Source of the DNA: an uncultured Muribaculaceae bacterium
GTDB taxonomy: Bacteria > Bacteroidota > Bacteroidia > Bacteroidales > Muribaculaceae
DNA length: 64,000 nt
Direction of reading: 5' to 3'
Assembly: GCA_910585285.1 (NCBI GenBank)
Contig: CAJUDL010000001.1
Span: 5,292-69,291 of the forward strand
Shown piece after piece: positions 59,810 through 64,000 of the stretch. The notes beneath the pieces were generated by a model. That model worked only from the letters and a program-made list of their open reading frames with translations, did not search any database and had not been told where the DNA came from. Position 1 is the first letter of the stretch, and each line of letters opens with the position of its first letter. The position numbers were made by a program, and so were the translations under genes.

Positions 59810-62719
59810 ATGTCGGAAGCTACCAAGAAGGGAACAGCAACCGATCTTGACGGGAATTTCACGTTGACCGTCCCTAAAGGTTCCATGTTAACCGTTTCGT
59901 ATGTCGGATATAAACCGACTTCGGTTAAAGCCGAAGAAAAACTCACCATTTTTCTATCCGAAGATTCCGAACTGCTCGACGAAGTAGTGGTTGTAGGTTA
60001 CCAGACAGTGCGTAAAGCAGACCTCACCGGTGCAGTCTCAGTTATGAATATGAAAGAGCCTCTTTCTGAAAATTCCGGAAACATCATGAATTCAATGGCA
60101 GGCAAGCTGCCGGGTGTGAATGTCGTTCCCGATGCTGCTCCGGGTGGCACAGGATCGATTCGCGTGCGAGGCATGTCAACTGCCAACTCCTCCAATGATC
60201 CTCTTTATATCATAGACGGAGTGCCTACCGACAATATCAATATGATCAATCCTGCTGATATCGAGACAATGCAGGTGCTTAAAGATGCCGCTTCGGCTTC
60301 AATCTATGGTTCTCGCGCAGCAAACGGTGTTGTTGTCATCACCACTAAACATGGTAAGAGCGACCGCATGTCGATAAATATCAATTATGCGGCAAGTGCG
60401 CAGACAATCGCAAAGCGTTATAACATGCTTTCTGCCGATGAATGGGGTGTGGCTTATTGGGCTGCCTCACGCAACTCCAACATGAAACCGTCTCATTCCC
60501 TCTATGGCAGCGGTGACACTCCCGTTCTCCAGAAATACGTGAACGGAAATCCGAATTTCCCCACCACCAATACCGACTGGCAGGATGAAGTATATCACAC
60601 GGCATGGACCAACAATCTTACCGCCTCGATTTCCAATAATACCGACAAATCTTCGGTGTTGCTCTCACTCAACTACATAAATCAGAACGGAAATATCAAG
60701 GATACCTATTACGAGCGTTTCTCGGCGCGTATCAACTCTCGTTTCGATTTCAATAAATATATATCAGTGGGTGAGAATCTTGCTGTGGCACGCTGGTCGA
60801 ATCGTGGTATGGATGTAGCCGGCGACCGAGGTATTCCTTTCACAGCAATGAGTCAGCATCCTGCGCTTCCGGTCAAGGGACTGGATGGTGAGTGGACTCG
60901 TCCAATGAGTCTTATAGCTTCAGACCTTGCAAATCCCGTACAACTCATAGCTAATGCAAAAGATAACGATAACTCCTCATGGCGTATTCTCGGCAATGCT
61001 TATATTGAGATAAAACCGGTAACCGGTCTTACCCTCAAATCAAACATTGGCATTGAACACAGCCAGTATTACAACATCGGTCTCGGTCGCACCGTGAATC
61101 CGGGAGATGTAAACAGTGTTTCTGCAGTTTATGGTCAAGGCGACACATGGACATGGACCAATACTGCATATTATACCAATACTTTTGCCGACGCTCACAG
61201 CCTTAACGTTCTGCTTGGAACTGAAGCAATCGGATATACATTCAAGGATCTCAGCGGTTCTCGCGAAGGTTATGCTTTTGAGGATACCGATTATATGCAG
61301 GTAGGAGCCGGCACCGGCACCCAGAAATCAGGAGGTGGCAAAACACAATGGAGTGTTTTCTCCCTCTTCGGTAAAATCGATTATAATTATAAAGACCGTT
61401 ACTTAGCATCTTTCACTATTCGTCGCGATGAAAACTCGCGTTTTGCAAAAGGACATCGTGCAGGAGTGTTCCCGGCATTCTCACTCGCATGGCGTCCGAC
61501 TCAGGAAGACTTCTTCCCTCAGAACGATGTGTTGACTGATCTCAAAGTGCGTTATTCATGGGGACAGAACGGTAATGCCAATATCCCCTCGCTTTATCCC
61601 GCATATTCCACATATATTTTCAACACCGTCAATGGCGCTTACGATATTTCAGGAACCAATTCCAGCACAACATCAGGAATCACCCTTGCCGGATCCGGTA
61701 ATCCCGATCTGAAATGGGAGACCACAGTGCAGAACAATATCGGTGTTGATCTTCAGTTCCTGCATGGTGCCATCAACGTCAGTGCAGACTGGTATCTTAA
61801 GAAAACAAGAGACATGCTTACCATCCCGCCTGCACTTGACGTGGCAGGAGAGAACGCTTCGATATGGCTCAATACCGGCTCCATGAAGAATACCGGTTGG
61901 GAAGTGTCTGTAGCATATAACAGTCCTCAATATGGAGATTTCTCTTGGAACGGATCTGTAAACGTTTCGCAATACAAGAATAAACTTCTTGAACTCAACT
62001 CCCGTCAGAAATTTATAGGTGGAGATACGCGACTTATCCCCGGACAGCCTATGGGTGTGTATTATGGTTATGTTTGTGACGGTATTTTCCAGAATCAGGC
62101 GGAAGTTGCAAATCATGCCCAGCAGACAGGTGCCGCTCCCGGACGTCTCATCTATCGTGATCTTGACGGCAACGGAGTAATCAATGATGATGACCGATGC
62201 ATCATCGGTGATCCTAATCCTGATTTGTCGCTCGGTTTGAACCTTGCTTTCAAATACAAAGCTTTCACTCTCGACATGTTCTTTGCCGGTGATTTCGGTT
62301 TCGATATCATAAACCACATGAAGCGTCAGCTTTACTCGATGAATTATGGCAATCTTGCCACAAACCGCGCTTCTGATATCCTCAATGCATGGTCTCCCCA
62401 GAACACGGGGTCGGATATTCCGGCACTCTCCCTGACCGATGACAACAACGAGGCTCGCTTCTCCACATATTATGTTGAGAACGGTTCATATATGAAGATG
62501 AAATATCTCAAACTTTCATATTCTCTTCCGAAGAGCATTATAGAGAAGTTTAAATGCAAGAACTTCGACGTGTATTTCCAGGTTGAGAACCTCTTCACAA
62601 TCACAAAATACAAAGGTCTCGATCCCGAACTTCTTCCGGGGGAATATGGCGCACGTTTCGATAACGGAGCTTATCCGCGTCCGCGAACATTCACAATGGG
62701 TGTTAACCTTTCGTTCTAA
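59810..62719 (+). CDS. SusC-family TonB-dependent transporter (fructan locus), 5' frameshift
   Basis: A 969-residue frame from the first ATG after the frameshift. It contains most of the carboxypeptidase-D-like domain (TATDLDGNFTLTVP), a plug (DEVVVVGYQTVRKADLTGAV) and a full barrel ending TFTMGVNLSF. The signal peptide lies in another frame at 59692-59784; restoring the frame gives 1,008 residues, the common length for SusC without STN domain. As written, the protein would lack an export signal and could not reach the outer membrane. It precedes susD by 23 bp and should import fructo-oligosaccharides. Error in the consensus is as likely as true decay, because the rest of the frame is intact. 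Confidence 0.9.
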   Translation: MSEATKKGTATDLDGNFTLTVPKGSMLTVSYVGYKPTSVKAEEKLTIFLSEDSELLDEVVVVGYQTVRKADLTGAVSVMNMKEPLSENSGNIMNSMAGKLPGVNVVPDAAPGGTGSIRVRGMSTANSSNDPLYIIDGVPTDNINMINPADIETMQVLKDAASASIYGSRAANGVVVITTKHGKSDRMSININYAASAQTIAKRYNMLSADEWGVAYWAASRNSNMKPSHSLYGSGDTPVLQKYVNGNPNFPTTNTDWQDEVYHTAWTNNLTASISNNTDKSSVLLSLNYINQNGNIKDTYYERFSARINSRFDFNKYISVGENLAVARWSNRGMDVAGDRGIPFTAMSQHPALPVKGLDGEWTRPMSLIASDLANPVQLIANAKDNDNSSWRILGNAYIEIKPVTGLTLKSNIGIEHSQYYNIGLGRTVNPGDVNSVSAVYGQGDTWTWTNTAYYTNTFADAHSLNVLLGTEAIGYTFKDLSGSREGYAFEDTDYMQVGAGTGTQKSGGGKTQWSVFSLFGKIDYNYKDRYLASFTIRRDENSRFAKGHRAGVFPAFSLAWRPTQEDFFPQNDVLTDLKVRYSWGQNGNANIPSLYPAYSTYIFNTVNGAYDISGTNSSTTSGITLAGSGNPDLKWETTVQNNIGVDLQFLHGAINVSADWYLKKTRDMLTIPPALDVAGENASIWLNTGSMKNTGWEVSVAYNSPQYGDFSWNGSVNVSQYKNKLLELNSRQKFIGGDTRLIPGQPMGVYYGYVCDGIFQNQAEVANHAQQTGAAPGRLIYRDLDGNGVINDDDRCIIGDPNPDLSLGLNLAFKYKAFTLDMFFAGDFGFDIINHMKRQLYSMNYGNLATNRASDILNAWSPQNTGSDIPALSLTDDNNEARFSTYYVENGSYMKMKYLKLSYSLPKSIIEKFKCKNFDVYFQVENLFTITKYKGLDPELLPGEYGARFDNGAYPRPRTFTMGVNLSF

Positions 62720-62742
62720 ACATCTTCTTAACTCATCAAAAA

Positions 62743-64000
62743 ATGAAAACAATTAAAAACACTATAAAGAACGTGGTCTGCATAGGCGCTGTGGCAGCCT
62801 TGGGATTCACTTCGGTTTCGTGCGATTCCTTACTCGATACCAAGCCGCAGGGAGCGTTCACATCAGAGCAGATAGGCGATGAGGAGGCAATTGACCTCAT
62901 GACGTCTGCCTATGCAACTCTTCTTTGCCACTATTTCGGAAACAACGAGTCGTTTGCCGGTCCGATCAACAACTGGGTTATAGATCTTCGCTCCGATGAT
63001 GCCCTGAAAGGTGGCGACGGCGTGACGATGGAAGGATACATGCATCAGCTCGAGGTGGGCAATGTGCAGAGTGATAATGACGTTATTAACTTCAAATGGC
63101 GGAATAATTATTTCTCTGTATCGCGCTGCAACACCGCCATCAGAGCGCTTGTGGCATCTTCCAACCTTTCTGATGCCAACCGTCGCTCATATGTTGCAGA
63201 GATGAAGACACTTCGTGCATATTACTATTTTGATATGCTCCGTCTTTTTCAGAAATTCCCTTATTTCGATGAGAACGTAGTGAATCCAAGTGAATGTCGT
63301 GCTGATCAGTACAGCCGCGAACAGATAGCTGAGTTTATCAAGGAAGACCTGCGCAACTGTTACGAAATTCTTCCCGATACACAGGAAGAACCGGGTCGCT
63401 TCAATCGCTTCGTGGCAGCGGCGTTGCTCGCCCGTGTGGATCTTTTCACCCATGATTATGCAGAAGCCGAGAAATATGCAGGTTATGTGATTTCCAGTGG
63501 TCAATATCAGCTTTATAACAACTTCCTCGACATGTCGAAGCCTGAATTCAACAATCAGTTTGAATCAGTGCTTGCCGTGCAATTCTCTTCTGCCAATTCT
63601 CCCGATCAGTATAATTTCAACAACTGTTTGAACTGCACATGGTCGGACGGGAATCTCTATGGTAATGGAGATGATTTCTATCTGGCTTCGCAAAACCTTG
63701 TGAATGCATTCCGCACTGATGCCAACGGACTTCCATATCTCGACGGTTCTTTCAACTCGGAGAACATCGATGGCGCGGATTATGCAGGAAATATTGATCC
63801 ACGTCTTGACTTCACTCTCGGACGCATCGGAATGCCCTGGCGGGGACACATGTATAATGAGAAATGGTGTCGTAACCTTGAGCTTTATGGTCAATACTCC
63901 GGTAAGAAACCTTATCCGGCTCCGGAATCTCCATATGTCAAGACGGGTATTGTGCCCTGGGGTGCTTCTTCTCTCAATATGATTCTTATCCGTTATGCAG
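62743..64000 (+). CDS. SusD/RagB-family lipoprotein (fructan locus), partial
   Basis: The first 419 codons of a SusD homologue; the gene runs off the right edge. The lipobox is FTSVSCDSLLDTKP (Cys 27). The helical SusD core follows with MKTLRAYYYFDMLRLF, the conserved RA-Y-YF segment, and AALLARVDLF. It is the surface partner of the SusC encoded upstream and should bind fructan. Confidence 0.93.
   Translation, partial: MKTIKNTIKNVVCIGAVAALGFTSVSCDSLLDTKPQGAFTSEQIGDEEAIDLMTSAYATLLCHYFGNNESFAGPINNWVIDLRSDDALKGGDGVTMEGYMHQLEVGNVQSDNDVINFKWRNNYFSVSRCNTAIRALVASSNLSDANRRSYVAEMKTLRAYYYFDMLRLFQKFPYFDENVVNPSECRADQYSREQIAEFIKEDLRNCYEILPDTQEEPGRFNRFVAAALLARVDLFTHDYAEAEKYAGYVISSGQYQLYNNFLDMSKPEFNNQFESVLAVQFSSANSPDQYNFNNCLNCTWSDGNLYGNGDDFYLASQNLVNAFRTDANGLPYLDGSFNSENIDGADYAGNIDPRLDFTLGRIGMPWRGHMYNEKWCRNLELYGQYSGKKPYPAPESPYVKTGIVPWGASSLNMILIRYA

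Noticed and set aside
61673..62317. 214-codon frame opposite the fructan SusC
   Set aside because: Antisense to the barrel-encoding part; no supporting signals.

Overview
The window looks like a chromosomal piece of a gut Bacteroidales bacterium, plausibly Muribaculaceae, although the family cannot be fixed from sequence alone. The signs are SusC/SusD pairs, a hybrid two-component regulator, an ECF sigma/FecR pair, T9SS-like C-terminal tails, a Bacteroidetes-type LptD and S1, and promoters of the TTTG-N19-20-TAnnTTTG class. No tRNA, rRNA, CRISPR array or intact transposase was seen.

Layout. 1-10.8 kb is mainly housekeeping on the minus strand: the RNase Y N-terminus, a probable 6S-type RNA, zapA with a coiled-coil partner, a GH127 arabinofuranosidase, LptD, an HD phosphohydrolase, IlvE, a tiny secreted protein and ribosomal protein S1. 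10.8-16.2 kb has a secreted M48 protease convergent with a TPR-CHAT protein that is split by a frameshift in a (TC)4 run. 16.3-31.1 kb is a polysaccharide utilisation locus read leftwards: ECF sigma, FecR, SusC with STN domain, SusD, GH30, a GH3 broken by one in-frame stop, an SGNH hydrolase and a SusB-like GH97. 31.2-36.3 kb adds a secreted protein of unknown role, a sialate O-acetylesterase-like enzyme, a GH36 and Tpx. 36.5-41.5 kb reads rightwards and holds an alpha-glucan pair (type I pullulanase and GH31), followed by an outer-membrane barrel protein.

42.8-51.1 kb is the most unusual part. It is a tight four-gene operon in which a type III restriction-modification pair (mod...res) encloses an Eco57I-like adenine methyltransferase and a small PD-(D/E)xK nuclease-like protein. 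The inner two genes are much more AT-rich than the rest of the window. A decayed RhuM-family gene and a mini SPFH-like protein follow.

52.1-64 kb is a fructan utilisation locus: fructokinase, sugar transporter and GH32 (minus), then a periplasmic-sensor hybrid two-component regulator and SusC/SusD (plus; SusD runs off the end). This is the gene content of known Bacteroides levan/inulin loci. The SusC carries a 1-bp frameshift just after its signal peptide. The divergent GH32 and regulator genes each have a leader of about 190 bp closed by a perfect 21-bp inverted repeat.

Across the window, a 173-174 bp repeat occurs twice, each time directly upstream of a start codon and in the same orientation relative to that gene. 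Three large genes (CHAT, GH3, SusC) carry single disabling changes, which are either real or assembly/consensus errors.
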